Source of the DNA: Fibrobacter sp.
Lineage (GTDB): Bacteria > Fibrobacterota > Fibrobacteria > Fibrobacterales > Fibrobacteraceae
NCBI GenBank assembly: GCA_021443065.1
Contig: JABUUR010000247.1
Location: 1-14,180 of the forward strand
Length of the DNA stretch: 14,180 bases
Reading direction: 5' to 3'
Made by a program: the position numbers and the translations under genes. Positions 1 to 7,867 of this stretch are shown here, piece by piece (position 1 is the first letter of the stretch; every line of letters begins with the position of its first letter). A model generated the notes under the pieces. That model saw nothing but the letters and a program-made list of their open reading frames with translations, searched no databases and was not told where the DNA came from.

Positions 1-10
1 AAGAAATGCT

Positions 11-60
11 TCATCCCGGCCTAAGCCTGCCCCGGACTTGATCCGGGGAGCCGGGATCTA
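11..60. repeat. Nested GC-rich palindrome, relative of the array at 13751-14000
   Basis: An outer inverted repeat ATCCCGGC (13-20) / GCCGGGAT (50-57) encloses an inner one, CCCCGGA (30-36) / TCCGGGG (42-48), with loop CTTGA. The flanks TCATCCCGG and CCGGGATCT are the same as those of the tandem units at the other end of the window, so it belongs to the same family. It lies upstream of the rib operon promoter and may sit at the 3' end of a gene beyond the left edge. I see no gene in 1-210. Confidence 0.75.
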
Positions 61-196
61 TAGAAAAGAAACCCCGCATAGAGCAGTCTTTTTTTCGTTA
101 GCTAGTCTCCTACGCGGTCTTTCTACAAGAATTGAAAACCTTCCTCTTTGTCACATTTTCTTTTACATATTTACCATCATGTTCCATGTAATTTTC

Positions 197-204
197 TAAA
201 TTTG
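197..204 (+). promoter_or_regulatory. Candidate -7 promoter element (TAAATTTG) of the rib operon
   Basis: TAAATTTG matches the TAnnTTTG -7 consensus known from Bacteroidota. It ends six bases before the ribE ATG at 211, so transcription would begin at or within a base or two of the start codon. ribE has no Shine-Dalgarno sequence, which fits a leaderless or nearly leaderless mRNA. A possible weak upstream element (TTTACC, 170-175) lies 21 bases away. Using the Bacteroidota consensus here is inference. Confidence 0.4.
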
Positions 205-210
205 CGCCGT

Positions 211-810
211 ATGTTTACGGGTATTATTCAAAATACGGGCAAAATCCTCTCCTTGGAAAGTCGAGGGGATGCCCTTACTATGCGTTTGTCGGCGCCCGGA
301 TTCTTTAAAGGTTGTCATTTGGGCGACAGCGTGGCAAACGATGGTGTATGCCTTTCTATCGAAAGCTGCACCGACGACGAGGCTACCTTCTGCCTGATGC
401 ACCAGACGGTAGAAAATACGTCATTCAAGCAGGCCGAACCGGGAAAGCTTGTGAACCTGGAAAAGGCCTGCCGCGCGGATTCCTTCATGGGCGGCCATTT
501 CGTCATGGGCCATGTGGATACTTCCGTGAAGGTCCTCTCTGTTGCCCAGCGTGAAACCGGGGTGGAAGTGGATTTGGAACTGCCCAAGGATCTGCGTCGC
601 TATGTCATTCGCCGGGGTTCCGTGTCCTTGAACGGCATCAGCCTTACGGTGGCCGAAAAGTTCGAGGATTCCATCCGCGTGTGCATTATTCCCGAAACCC
701 TCGCCCGGACAAATTTGCGAAACTGGGTGCCCGGCACCATTGTGAATGTGGAAGTAGACATGCTTGGCAAATACATCGAGAATTATTTGAAGGAGCGTGA
801 CCTTGCTTAA
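211..810 (+). CDS. ribE: Riboflavin synthase (alpha subunit type)
   Basis: This enzyme dismutates two 6,7-dimethyl-8-ribityllumazine molecules to riboflavin, the last step of the pathway, in the cytoplasm. The 199-residue product has the usual length and the two tandem lumazine-binding barrels. It opens with MFTGIIQ, the conserved N-terminus of the family. Domain 1 carries [13 protein letters not shown] and the [10 protein letters not shown] segment links the domains. Domain 2 carries [12 protein letters not shown] and [10 protein letters not shown], and the C-terminal helix [12 protein letters not shown] drives trimer formation in the family. An in-frame TTG at 148 would add 21 residues, but these resemble nothing in the family and lie across the promoter, so I chose ATG 211. 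No Shine-Dalgarno is visible. It is first in a tight operon and its end overlaps ribBA. Identification is secure; the naming ribE versus ribC varies by organism. Confidence 0.96.
   Translation: MFTGIIQNTGKILSLESRGDALTMRLSAPGFFKGCHLGDSVANDGVCLSIESCTDDEATFCLMHQTVENTSFKQAEPGKLVNLEKACRADSFMGGHFVMGHVDTSVKVLSVAQRETGVEVDLELPKDLRRYVIRRGSVSLNGISLTVAEKFEDSIRVCIIPETLARTNLRNWVPGTIVNVEVDMLGKYIENYLKERDLA
790..795 (+). promoter_or_regulatory. Shine-Dalgarno AAGGAG that fixes the ribBA start at TTG 803
   Basis: AAGGAG lies inside the 3' end of ribE. It is only 1 base from the GTG at 797, too close to serve it, but 7 bases from the TTG at 803. The TTG start also gives an N-terminus of the same length as other RibBA proteins. 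Confidence 0.65.
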
Positions 811-2008
811 TACGATTGAAGAAGCCCTTGAGGATTTCAAGGCCGGTAAATTTTTGATTGTGGTAGATGACGAAGACCGGGAAAACGAAGGGGACTTTGT
901 CATTGCCGCCGAGATGATTACGCCGGAAAAGGTGAATTTCATGCTCCACGAAGGCCGCGGCGTCCTTTGCTGCCCGCTGCCTATCAACCGCTGCCACGAA
1001 CTGAATCTGACCCGCCAGACTGCGGAGAACACTTCCATTCTGGGAACGCCCTTCACCATCATGGTGGATAAGATTGAAGGCTGCTCCACGGGTGTTTCCG
1101 CCCACGACCGCGCGGCTACCATCCTTGCCTTGTCCGACCCAGCCTCCAAGCCCGGCGATTTCGGACGCCCCGGCCATATTTCCCCGCTGTACGCCCAGGA
1201 AGAGGGCGTACTTCGCCGTGCGGGCCATACGGAGGCCGCCGTAGATCTTGCGAAACTTGCAGGACTTCGCCCAGCCGCCGCCCTCATCGAAATCATGAAC
1301 GAAGACGGCACCATGGCCCGCATGCCCCAGTTGCAGGAGGTGGCGAAGAAGTTCGACTTGAAAATCATCTCCATCCGGGACTTGATCGCCTACCGCCTGA
1401 AAAACGAAAAGCTGGTGCAGCGCGTGGCCGCCCCCAACGTTCCCACCAAGTATGGAAATTTCAAGGCGTACGCCTACCGCAGCACCACCGACGGCGTGGA
1501 ACATGTGGCATGGGTCGCAGGTAATCCTGATTTCAGCAAGCCGGTCTATGTCCGCGTCCATAGTGAATGCCTGACGGGGGATATTTTCGGCAGTATGCGT
1601 TGCGACTGCGGCGAGCAGTTGGAAGCTTCCATGAAGTTCATCGGGGAGCACGGCGGCGTTCTTCTGTACCTTCGGGGCCAGGAAGGACGAGGTATCGGCC
1701 TTTGCAATAAGCTCCGTGCTTACGAACTGCAGGAAAAGGGACTGGACACCGTGGAAGCCAACCTGAAGCTGGGGTTCAAGTCCGACTTGCGCCAGTACGG
1801 TACGGGCGCCCAGATTCTTGCCGACCTTGGGGTAAGGCAGATGCGATTGCTGACGAACAACCCCAGCAAGATCAGCGGCATTTCCGCCTACGGTCTTGAA
1901 ATCGTGGAACGCATCCCCATCGAAATCAAGCCCAACAAGATTAACCATTTTTATTTGCAAACCAAGAAAGAAAAGATGGGCCACGACCTGAAGTTGGACG
2001 AGGCTTAA
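803..2008 (+). CDS. ribBA: Bifunctional 3,4-dihydroxy-2-butanone-4-phosphate synthase / GTP cyclohydrolase II
   Basis: It catalyses both entry reactions of riboflavin synthesis: ribulose-5-phosphate to DHBP plus formate, and GTP to the diaminopyrimidine. In the 401-residue product, residues 1 to about 200 are the DHBP synthase domain, with [11 protein letters not shown] (22-32), [12 protein letters not shown] (95-106), RPGHISPL (122-129) and HTEA (142-145). From about residue 208 follows the GTP cyclohydrolase II domain, with the zinc ligands Cys256, Cys267 and Cys269, GQEGRGIGL (292-300), Tyr307 in RAY and Arg330, equivalent to catalytic Tyr105 and Arg128 of E. coli RibA. Both domains therefore look catalytically intact. 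The start is taken as TTG 803, not GTG 797, because of the Shine-Dalgarno spacing and N-terminal length. It overlaps ribE by 8 bases, suggesting translational coupling, and is followed 9 bases later by ribH. Confidence 0.95.
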   Translation: MLNTIEEALEDFKAGKFLIVVDDEDRENEGDFVIAAEMITPEKVNFMLHEGRGVLCCPLPINRCHELNLTRQTAENTSILGTPFTIMVDKIEGCSTGVSAHDRAATILALSDPASKPGDFGRPGHISPLYAQEEGVLRRAGHTEAAVDLAKLAGLRPAAALIEIMNEDGTMARMPQLQEVAKKFDLKIISIRDLIAYRLKNEKLVQRVAAPNVPTKYGNFKAYAYRSTTDGVEHVAWVAGNPDFSKPVYVRVHSECLTGDIFGSMRCDCGEQLEASMKFIGEHGGVLLYLRGQEGRGIGLCNKLRAYELQEKGLDTVEANLKLGFKSDLRQYGTGAQILADLGVRQMRLLTNNPSKISGISAYGLEIVERIPIEIKPNKINHFYLQTKKEKMGHDLKLDEA

Positions 2009-2017
2009 GGAAGAATT

Positions 2018-2485
2018 ATGATTGAACTGAAGAATTCTCTCAATGGTTGCGGCCTGAAGGTGGCGATTGCCGTGGCCCGCTTTAACGAAATCGTGACGGA
2101 CAAATTGCTGGAAGGTGCAGTACGAAAGCTCTCCACCCTCGGTGTGGCAGACGATGATATTACCGTTGCCCATGTTCCCGGAGCCTTTGAACTGCCGGGT
2201 GTATGCCGCCGCCTTGTGGACTCTTGCAAGTACGATGCTGTGATTGCACTGGGGGCGGTCATCCGCGGCGAGACCAGCCACTACGACGTTGTGGTGAACG
2301 CCTCTACCGGCGGTATCGCAAGCATCGCCGCCGAGGGTAAAGTCCCCATGATTCTTGGCATTCTTACCACCGACACCGTGGACCAGGCCATGAACCGCGC
2401 AGGGCTCAAGGCCGGCAACCTGGGTTGCAGTTGGGCCTCTACCGCAGTGGAGATGGCGAACCTGTACAAGCAAATCAAGAAGTAG
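2018..2485 (+). CDS. ribH: 6,7-dimethyl-8-ribityllumazine synthase (RibH)
   Basis: It condenses the DHBP made by RibB with 5-amino-6-ribitylaminouracil to give the lumazine substrate of RibE, usually as a 60-mer or pentamer. The 155-residue product has the usual length. Visible family signatures are ARFNEIVTDKLLEGA (20-34), VPGAFELP (53-60), ALGAVIRGETSHYD (77-90) with the catalytic His88, LTTDT (116-120) and Arg127 in NRAG for phosphate binding. Near the C-terminus, GNLGCSWASTAVEMANL replaces the commoner GNKGxEAAxxAIEMxNL without a change of length; this looks like lineage variation. The AAGGA at 2007-2011 gives a good spacing to ATG 2018. The rib-to-nusB order is common in bacteria. Confidence 0.96.
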   Translation: MIELKNSLNGCGLKVAIAVARFNEIVTDKLLEGAVRKLSTLGVADDDITVAHVPGAFELPGVCRRLVDSCKYDAVIALGAVIRGETSHYDVVVNASTGGIASIAAEGKVPMILGILTTDTVDQAMNRAGLKAGNLGCSWASTAVEMANLYKQIKK

Positions 2486-2548
2486 TTCGATCTAATTGGA
2501 CATGGTTTGATTCAGTTCGTTTTTTTGGAATTTTAAGGAAAAACTTTT

Positions 2549-2986
2549 ATGGCACAGATCAGTTACAGACCCGCTCGCGTATTTGCGATGCAAATGCTTT
2601 ACGCCATGGAAATCACGGGCCAGACTCCAGGCCAGGCCCTTCCGGGCGTTCTCGATGCCCAGCCGCTTCACGACAATCAAAAGAAATACGGCATGAAACT
2701 GGTGGACCTGGTGCAGGAACATCGCGAGGAACTGGAAGAATCCATCAAGGCCAATTCCGTTCATTGGGAACTGGAACGCATTGCCCGTATCGACCGCATC
2801 GTTCTTTCCATCGCCATGGTGGAACTGGCCTACATTCCCGAAATTCCCATGAAGGTCGCCATTACGGAAGCGGTCCAGATTGCATCCAAGTTCAGCACCG
2901 ACGGGTCCGATGCTTTTGTCAATGGAATTTTGGCGGGCTATATGCAGAACCGCAGCAAGTCTGTCCCCGAATCTAAGGAGAAATAA
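2549..2986 (+). CDS. nusB: Transcription antitermination protein NusB
   Basis: NusB is an all-helical RNA-binding protein that with NusE (S10) binds boxA of rRNA leaders and prevents premature termination. The 145-residue product starts ISYRPARVFAMQMLYAME, matching the basic N-terminal helix of the family. Its second half contains the characteristic IARIDRIVLSIAMVELAY and ITEAVQIASKFSTDGSDAFVNGIL segments (helices with the conserved KF..D.S..FVNGIL). AAGGAA at 2535-2540 lies 8 bases before the ATG. The 63-base gap after ribH has no obvious terminator. NusB following ribH is a classic bacterial arrangement. The next gene begins 2 bases after its stop. Confidence 0.95.
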   Translation: MAQISYRPARVFAMQMLYAMEITGQTPGQALPGVLDAQPLHDNQKKYGMKLVDLVQEHREELEESIKANSVHWELERIARIDRIVLSIAMVELAYIPEIPMKVAITEAVQIASKFSTDGSDAFVNGILAGYMQNRSKSVPESKEK

Positions 2987-2988
2987 CC

Positions 2989-5900
2989 ATGTTTAAGGAA
3001 AAGTGGATGAAACATATTTTTGCGGGCATTTCCTGCCTTGTCGCCTTGATTGTTTACTGCCTCACCATGGCTCCCACGGTGAGTTTCTGGGACTGCGGTG
3101 AATTTGTGGCTTGTGCCAACACCTTGGGTATCCCTCATCCTCCCGGAACACCCTTCTTCGTGTTCCTTGCCCGCGCAGTCATTGTACTGCTCCCCTTTGT
3201 TGAAGAAATCGCAAAGCGGGTGAACTACATTTCTGTGGTAAGTTCCGCCGCCACTGTCTACGTTACCGCCCTCTTCGCCTGGGAAATTCTCTCTGTGGTA
3301 CTTGACTCCGCCAAGCAGACCGGGGCTGGTGTGCTGGAACGACTTTCCGACAAGATTTCCGGCAAGACCCGTACCATCGTCCTGGGCACTGCCGCCCTTG
3401 TCGCCGGTTTCCTGCTGACTTTCTCCGACACCTTCTGGTTCAATGCCGTAGAAGCCGAAGTCTACGGCATTGCCATGTTCATCCTGATGCTGGTCTCCTA
3501 CCTTGGCCTTGTGTGGTACAAGAACCGCGACGACGAAGACTTTAGCGACCGCATCCTTGTGTTCATTTGCTATATCGCGTTCCTCGGGGTGGGAGCCCAC
3601 CTTTATACCATGCTTACGGTTCCTGCTGTGTTTGTGCTGCTTTTGGCTGCCCAGCCCAAAAAGATCGTGGAACGCATTCCGATCTGGATTACCGGCACCT
3701 TGCTTTGCTCCGTAATCTACATGGTTTCTGCGTTCATCGAGATTTCCCTGGTTTGCCTGATCGTGCTTGCGGTGCTTTCTTTGGTAAAGCCTTTCAAGGC
3801 CGGCATGAACCATAGCGTTCGCCTTGCATTGGCGTTCTCCTTCTTCGCCCTGATCGGCTACAGCACTCACCTTTACATTCCCATCCGTTCGGAACTGAAC
3901 CCCACCATCGATGAAAACAACCCGGAAATCAACATCCGCGACGACCAGGGCAACCTCCAGTTGGGCAACCTTTTCAAGTCCGAGAACTGGGATGCCTTCA
4001 ACGCCTTTATCGAACGTAAGCAGTACGGTTCCGAAAGCATGATCAGCCGTGCCTTCTATCGCCGTTCCCGCCTTTCTCACCAGTTGCTTTCTTTCCCCCA
4101 CATGGGCTTTGGCGGTTACCAGACTGCCCAGTACCTGCCCTACAAGGTGGGCGAGGTGAACTATGCCAATGGCATCTACACCTTTGATGCAGGCGACAAC
4201 CAGCCCCTGGAACGCCTGGGTGTAAATTTCCCAACCCAGATGAGTTCCATGGGCGATAATACCGCCTTGCAATTGCTGATTTTCCTTGTGTTCAACGGCC
4301 TGCTGGTCATGGTCTGCGTGTTCTGCTGGAAGCGCAATTCCAAGGTGGGCCTTTTCATGTCCGTGCTCTACGCCCTTTGTTCTTTGGGCCTGTTGTTCTA
4401 CATCAACTTTGCCGACGGAACCCGCATGGAACAACGCGACCACGACTACTGGGTTTCCGTCATGAGCCGCAATATCCAGCAGTTGAACGAACGTGGGGCG
4501 GGCATATCTGCCTTGCCGGACCCCAACGACCTGATCGACATGCGTCAGAACATCGAATACGCAAAGCTGCGCATGGAATCCATGAAGGCCCGTGGTGCAA
4601 ACGACGCCGCCCTTTCCAAGGTCCAGTCCGAAATCGAAGGCTTCGAAAATTCTGCGGTATGGCAGAACTGGCGTAAGATTGAATCCGGCTTTGCCCGTGA
4701 GGGACAGCGCGCTCCGTTCCCCGAGGCAGTGCATCTGGAGGTCCGCGAACGTGACTACTTCTACACTCCCGCCTTTATTTTCATGAGCCTGATTTTCGGT
4801 ATCGGCGCAGGCATCCTGGTGTTTACCGTGGCCACGGGCTCCGTTGCCGTTGCCGCAACCCCCTTGGCGGCTGGCCTAGTCCTGGTTTCCTTCCTTGTCC
4901 CCTGCATTTCCAACTACAAGGAACACGACCGTTCCGGCCTCTGGGTTCCCTGGGATTACGCCTACAACCTGCTGAACAGCTGCCGCCCCAACGCCATCCT
5001 CTTTACCAACGGTGACAACGACACCTTCCCCCTGTGGTTCGCCCAGGAAGTCGCCGGCATCCGTAAGGACGTTCGCGTGGTGAACCTGTCCCTGGGTAAC
5101 ACCGACTGGTACATCAAGCAGATGCTGGAAAACGAGCCTGTCCTCAAGTTGAGTTACGACAAGGCCGCCATCGATCGCGACATGGTGCTGGACAACAGTT
5201 CCGCCAACAATCCCAACCACCAGGTTTCCACATGGGTCAAGAACGCGAACCGCCTCATGCCCCAGCTCAAGCAGCGCATCGAAGCCATGGAAGGCGAGAC
5301 TCTCACTGCCGCAGATTCCGCAAAGCTTTTGCAGTTCAAGGTTCACTACCAGGTCTGGGATGCCTTTAGCGAATGGGCCCAGCGTACCCGCGCAGGCATG
5401 ATGCTTACCCAGCACAAGTTGGTCATCGACCTTGCCCTGCAGAATATGGACAAGCCTATCGAAATTTCCACCACCGTGGGCATGTCCAACTTCATGGGCC
5501 TCGAAAAGTACATGGTCCAGGAAGGCATGGTCTACAACTTCGTGAAGGGCGACTTGACCCCCCGTCGTAACGAGTTTGACGCCGCCTACACTGCAGCCCT
5601 TATCGATACCGTGTTCAAGTTCCGTGGCCTGGGTGACGGCACCGCATACATCAACGACGAAACAGAACGTCTGCTGTCCAGTTACGTCTCCCTGTACTTG
5701 CAGATTTCCTTCAGCGCCCGTGACCAGATTGAAAAGCTCCGCAACACCCATCCCTTTACCGCCGAAAGCAAGGCCGCCGTCGATAGCCTCGCCGCTTCCG
5801 CCGGCAAGTACCTGGAAATGGGTATGATCCAGTTCCCCAAGGAATGGCGCAACTACTGGGCCGCCGCTTTCGTGTACCAGGCTGCCGGCATGAAGAAGGA

Positions 5901-6102
5901 AGCCATGGAGGTGACCTTGAGAGGCCTCCAGAATGTCCCGAGCTACGAAGAAGGGGGCCTTGCCCGCTTGAACATGGCTGTCCGCCAGATTGAGCTTCTG
6001 CCTGATGAACCCCTGAAGGTCGAAGAAACGGCCCCTGCTGCAGATTCCGCAAAGGCCGGAGACTCTACCGCTGCAGGACCGGCTATCGCCGCAGCTAACT
6101 AA
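2989..6102 (+). CDS. DUF2723 / TMEM260-like membrane protein, probable GT-C O-glycosyltransferase
   Basis: The 1037-residue integral membrane protein belongs to DUF2723 (PF11028). Its eukaryotic relative TMEM260 is a protein O-mannosyltransferase, so a lipid-linked-sugar-dependent role in the envelope is plausible but not shown for bacteria. Residues 9-27 form the first membrane helix, followed by the conserved loop FWDCGEFVACANTLGIPHPP (33-52), whose acidic pair Asp35/Glu38 is in the position of GT-C catalytic residues. About eight hydrophobic segments run to residue 295, two more lie at 427-473 and two at 593-640. The soluble C-terminal half begins with the family block NYKEHDRSG (642-650) and NGDNDTFPLWFAQEV (674-688), and ends in a TPR-like stretch and an Ala-rich tail. 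Residues 478-584 look like an insertion relative to Bacteroidota members. AAGGAG (2975-2980) precedes the ATG; the gene is probably coupled to nusB. Two polyprenyl-phosphate sugar synthases follow downstream. Confidence 0.85.
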   Translation: MFKEKWMKHIFAGISCLVALIVYCLTMAPTVSFWDCGEFVACANTLGIPHPPGTPFFVFLARAVIVLLPFVEEIAKRVNYISVVSSAATVYVTALFAWEILSVVLDSAKQTGAGVLERLSDKISGKTRTIVLGTAALVAGFLLTFSDTFWFNAVEAEVYGIAMFILMLVSYLGLVWYKNRDDEDFSDRILVFICYIAFLGVGAHLYTMLTVPAVFVLLLAAQPKKIVERIPIWITGTLLCSVIYMVSAFIEISLVCLIVLAVLSLVKPFKAGMNHSVRLALAFSFFALIGYSTHLYIPIRSELNPTIDENNPEINIRDDQGNLQLGNLFKSENWDAFNAFIERKQYGSESMISRAFYRRSRLSHQLLSFPHMGFGGYQTAQYLPYKVGEVNYANGIYTFDAGDNQPLERLGVNFPTQMSSMGDNTALQLLIFLVFNGLLVMVCVFCWKRNSKVGLFMSVLYALCSLGLLFYINFADGTRMEQRDHDYWVSVMSRNIQQLNERGAGISALPDPNDLIDMRQNIEYAKLRMESMKARGANDAALSKVQSEIEGFENSAVWQNWRKIESGFAREGQRAPFPEAVHLEVRERDYFYTPAFIFMSLIFGIGAGILVFTVATGSVAVAATPLAAGLVLVSFLVPCISNYKEHDRSGLWVPWDYAYNLLNSCRPNAILFTNGDNDTFPLWFAQEVAGIRKDVRVVNLSLGNTDWYIKQMLENEPVLKLSYDKAAIDRDMVLDNSSANNPNHQVSTWVKNANRLMPQLKQRIEAMEGETLTAADSAKLLQFKVHYQVWDAFSEWAQRTRAGMMLTQHKLVIDLALQNMDKPIEISTTVGMSNFMGLEKYMVQEGMVYNFVKGDLTPRRNEFDAAYTAALIDTVFKFRGLGDGTAYINDETERLLSSYVSLYLQISFSARDQIEKLRNTHPFTAESKAAVDSLAASAGKYLEMGMIQFPKEWRNYWAAAFVYQAAGMKKEAMEVTLRGLQNVPSYEEGGLARLNMAVRQIELLPDEPLKVEETAPAADSAKAGDSTAAGPAIAAAN

Positions 6103-6132
6103 TAACTGTTGCCAACTGATTAGAGGCGTCCA

Positions 6133-7053
6133 ATGGATTTAAGTTTGGTCATTCCGGTCAAGGAGGAAAGCGAAAACCTTCCGGACCTCTTGAAAGAAAT
6201 CGTCAACGCCATCGCTCCCACGGGTTTTACCTACGAGGTAATCATCATCGACGACGGTAGCCGCGATAACACCTGGGAAGTGGTGGAGGGCCTGTCCAAG
6301 GAGTACTCGTTCCTCAAGGCTTACCGCTTCCAGTTCAACTGCGGAAAGGCCGCAGGGCTCGCTTATGGCTTTTCCAAGGCTTCTGGCAGGTACGTGGCCA
6401 CCCTGGACGGCGACCTTCAGGACGATCCCCTGGAAATCCCCAAGATGATCAAGATTCTCGAAGAGGGTTACGACCTGGTTTCCGGATGGAAAATCCGCCG
6501 ATTGGACCCCTGGCACAAGACCTGGCCCTCCAAGCTTTTCAACTTGACGGTTTCTGCGGTTTGTGGCCAGCGTCTTCACGACTTCAATTGCGGAATCAAG
6601 GCCTACCGCAGTACCGTGACCCGCTTTATTCACCTCTATGGCGATTTCCATCGCTTTATTCCCGTCATGGCGAAGTGGCAGGGGTTCCGAATTACCGAAA
6701 TGCCCGTGGCCCATCGCGCCCGCATCCATGGCGTTTCCAAGTACGGCGTGTCCCGGCTTGTTTCTGGTTTTTTGGACCTGCTGTCCTTGATGTTTTTGCG
6801 CAGTTTTTCCGCCAAGCCTCTGCATTTCTTTGGATTGCTGGGTCTGATTTTTGTTCTTGCAGGCCTGGGCGTCACGGGCTATTTCGGCTATGAATGGATA
6901 CAGACCGGGGCTCTCCACGTTCGCCCCCTGCTTTTGGCGGGCGGATTTTCCCTGGTGATGGGGGTGCAGTTCTTTTCCCTGGGACTGCTGGGCGAAATGA
7001 TGAACGGAAACAAGACCCAGGCGTATCCAGTGGCGGAATCCATCGGGGACTAG
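6133..7053 (+). CDS. GT2 polyprenyl-phosphate glycosyltransferase (GtrB/ArnC-like)
   Basis: The 306-residue protein is expected to move a sugar from a nucleotide donor to undecaprenyl phosphate on the cytoplasmic membrane face. The GT2 domain spans roughly residues 1-225: VIPVKEESENL (6-16), IIIDDGSRDNT (37-47), the metal-binding LDGDLQDDP (91-99; compare DADLQDPP in GtrB), FNCGIKAYR (151-159), and RARIHGVSKYG (195-205), matching the Rx(x)GxSKY signature. Two C-terminal membrane helices follow at about 231-253 and 264-290, as in GtrB and ArnC. The sugar cannot be told from sequence. It starts 30 bases after the DUF2723 gene, with GAGG at 6123-6126, and probably shares its transcript, which suggests it makes the donor for that enzyme (inference). 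Confidence 0.88.
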   Translation: MDLSLVIPVKEESENLPDLLKEIVNAIAPTGFTYEVIIIDDGSRDNTWEVVEGLSKEYSFLKAYRFQFNCGKAAGLAYGFSKASGRYVATLDGDLQDDPLEIPKMIKILEEGYDLVSGWKIRRLDPWHKTWPSKLFNLTVSAVCGQRLHDFNCGIKAYRSTVTRFIHLYGDFHRFIPVMAKWQGFRITEMPVAHRARIHGVSKYGVSRLVSGFLDLLSLMFLRSFSAKPLHFFGLLGLIFVLAGLGVTGYFGYEWIQTGALHVRPLLLAGGFSLVMGVQFFSLGLLGEMMNGNKTQAYPVAESIGD

Positions 7054-7076
7054 TGGTGTTTTCCGGAGTCTTTTTG

Positions 7077-7084
7077 TAAATTGT
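7077..7084 (+). promoter_or_regulatory. Weak candidate promoter element before the DPM1-like gene
   Basis: TAAATTGT, preceded by TTTTTG, is a partial match to the TAnnTTTG element and resembles the TTTTCTAAATTTG at 192-204. It sits in the 76-base gap between the two GT2 genes, one of the larger gaps in the operon, about 45 bases before the chosen start. This is a weak call based on composition and position. Confidence 0.2.
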
Positions 7085-7129
7085 CTTTAAAATGTTTTGA
7101 AAATATGGATGTTAGGAACGAGGAATAAA

Positions 7130-7843
7130 ATGGCATACCCTAAGAGCTTAGTTGTCATTCCCACATACAATGAGAAGGAGAACATCCTGCTCATTATTTC
7201 CGCCATCCTGGAACAGAACTCCTGCCTGGAGGTCCTGGTGGTGGATGACGGTTCCCCTGACGGAACCGGCGATATGGTAGAAGCGGAATCTGAAAACAAT
7301 CCTCGCGTACACCTTATCCGCAGGCCCGAGAAGATGGGCCTGGGGTCTGCCTACGTGACTGGCTTCAAGTGGGCCCTGGAACGGGACTACGACCGCATTT
7401 TCGAGATGGATGCCGATTTCAGCCACGCCCCCACGGACCTGAACCGCTTTCTGGAAGCCGCCGAGGAGGCCGACCTTGTCTTGGGCAGCCGCTATCAGGA
7501 CCACAAAATCAGCGTGGTGAACTGGGACATGAAACGCCTGCTTTTGAGTTATTTTGCAAACGTCTACACCCGTCTGGTGACCGGGCTTCCCATCAGCGAT
7601 GCCACCGGCGGTTTCAAGTGCTTCCGCCGTTCTGCCTTGTCGGCCCTGAACCTCAACAAGATGAAAAGCGACGGCTATTGTTTTCAGATCGAAACCACCT
7701 TCAAGATCTGGAAAAAGGGCCTGCACGTCAAGGAAATCCCCATTGTCTTCACGGACCGTACCCGCGGCACCTCCAAGATGAGCGGAGGCATTATTTCCGA
7801 GGCCTTCTTCCTGGTACTTAAGCTCCGTCTGGGACTGGCATAG
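7130..7843 (+). CDS. DPM1-like polyprenol-phosphate sugar (mannose) synthase, GT2
   Basis: The 237-residue soluble protein matches bacterial dolichol/polyprenol-phosphate mannose synthases lacking membrane helices. Motifs are VVIPTYNEKENI (8-19), VVDDGSPDGTGDMV (37-50), EMDADFSHAP (92-101; DAD metal site, SH instead of LQ), SDATGGFKCFRRSAL (156-170), DGYCFQIETTFK (181-192) and FTDRTRGTSKMS (207-218). These are closer to Dpm1 than to the GtrB-like protein encoded just upstream, so the two probably use different sugars or partners. An upstream TTG (7097) would add 11 residues unlike the family; ATG 7130 has GAGGAA 4 bases before it and is chosen. It follows the GtrB-like gene by 76 bases and precedes a third glycosyltransferase by 24. 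Mannose specificity is inferred from family only. Confidence 0.88.
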   Translation: MAYPKSLVVIPTYNEKENILLIISAILEQNSCLEVLVVDDGSPDGTGDMVEAESENNPRVHLIRRPEKMGLGSAYVTGFKWALERDYDRIFEMDADFSHAPTDLNRFLEAAEEADLVLGSRYQDHKISVVNWDMKRLLLSYFANVYTRLVTGLPISDATGGFKCFRRSALSALNLNKMKSDGYCFQIETTFKIWKKGLHVKEIPIVFTDRTRGTSKMSGGIISEAFFLVLKLRLGLA

Positions 7844-7867
7844 TCCGCCCTGTCGTAGGTTTTTGCC

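Noticed and set aside
74..117. Possible terminator hairpin CCGCATAG / CTACGCGG
   Set aside because: The loop is 28 bases, one pair is mismatched on the + strand, and the T run lies in the loop instead of after the stem. On the minus strand a T-rich stretch follows but there is no minus-strand gene to terminate.
148..210. N-terminal extension of riboflavin synthase from a TTG at 148
   Set aside because: The 21 extra residues do not match the family, which begins at MFTGI, and they overlap the probable promoter.
686..2473. 595-codon open frame on the minus strand across ribBA and ribH
   Set aside because: It is the antisense shadow of two clearly identified genes, has no family motifs and arises from biased codon use.
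2938..4734. 598-codon minus-strand open frame across the DUF2723 gene
   Set aside because: The sense frame has conserved DUF2723 blocks; the antisense product is His- and Gly-rich with no recognisable domain.
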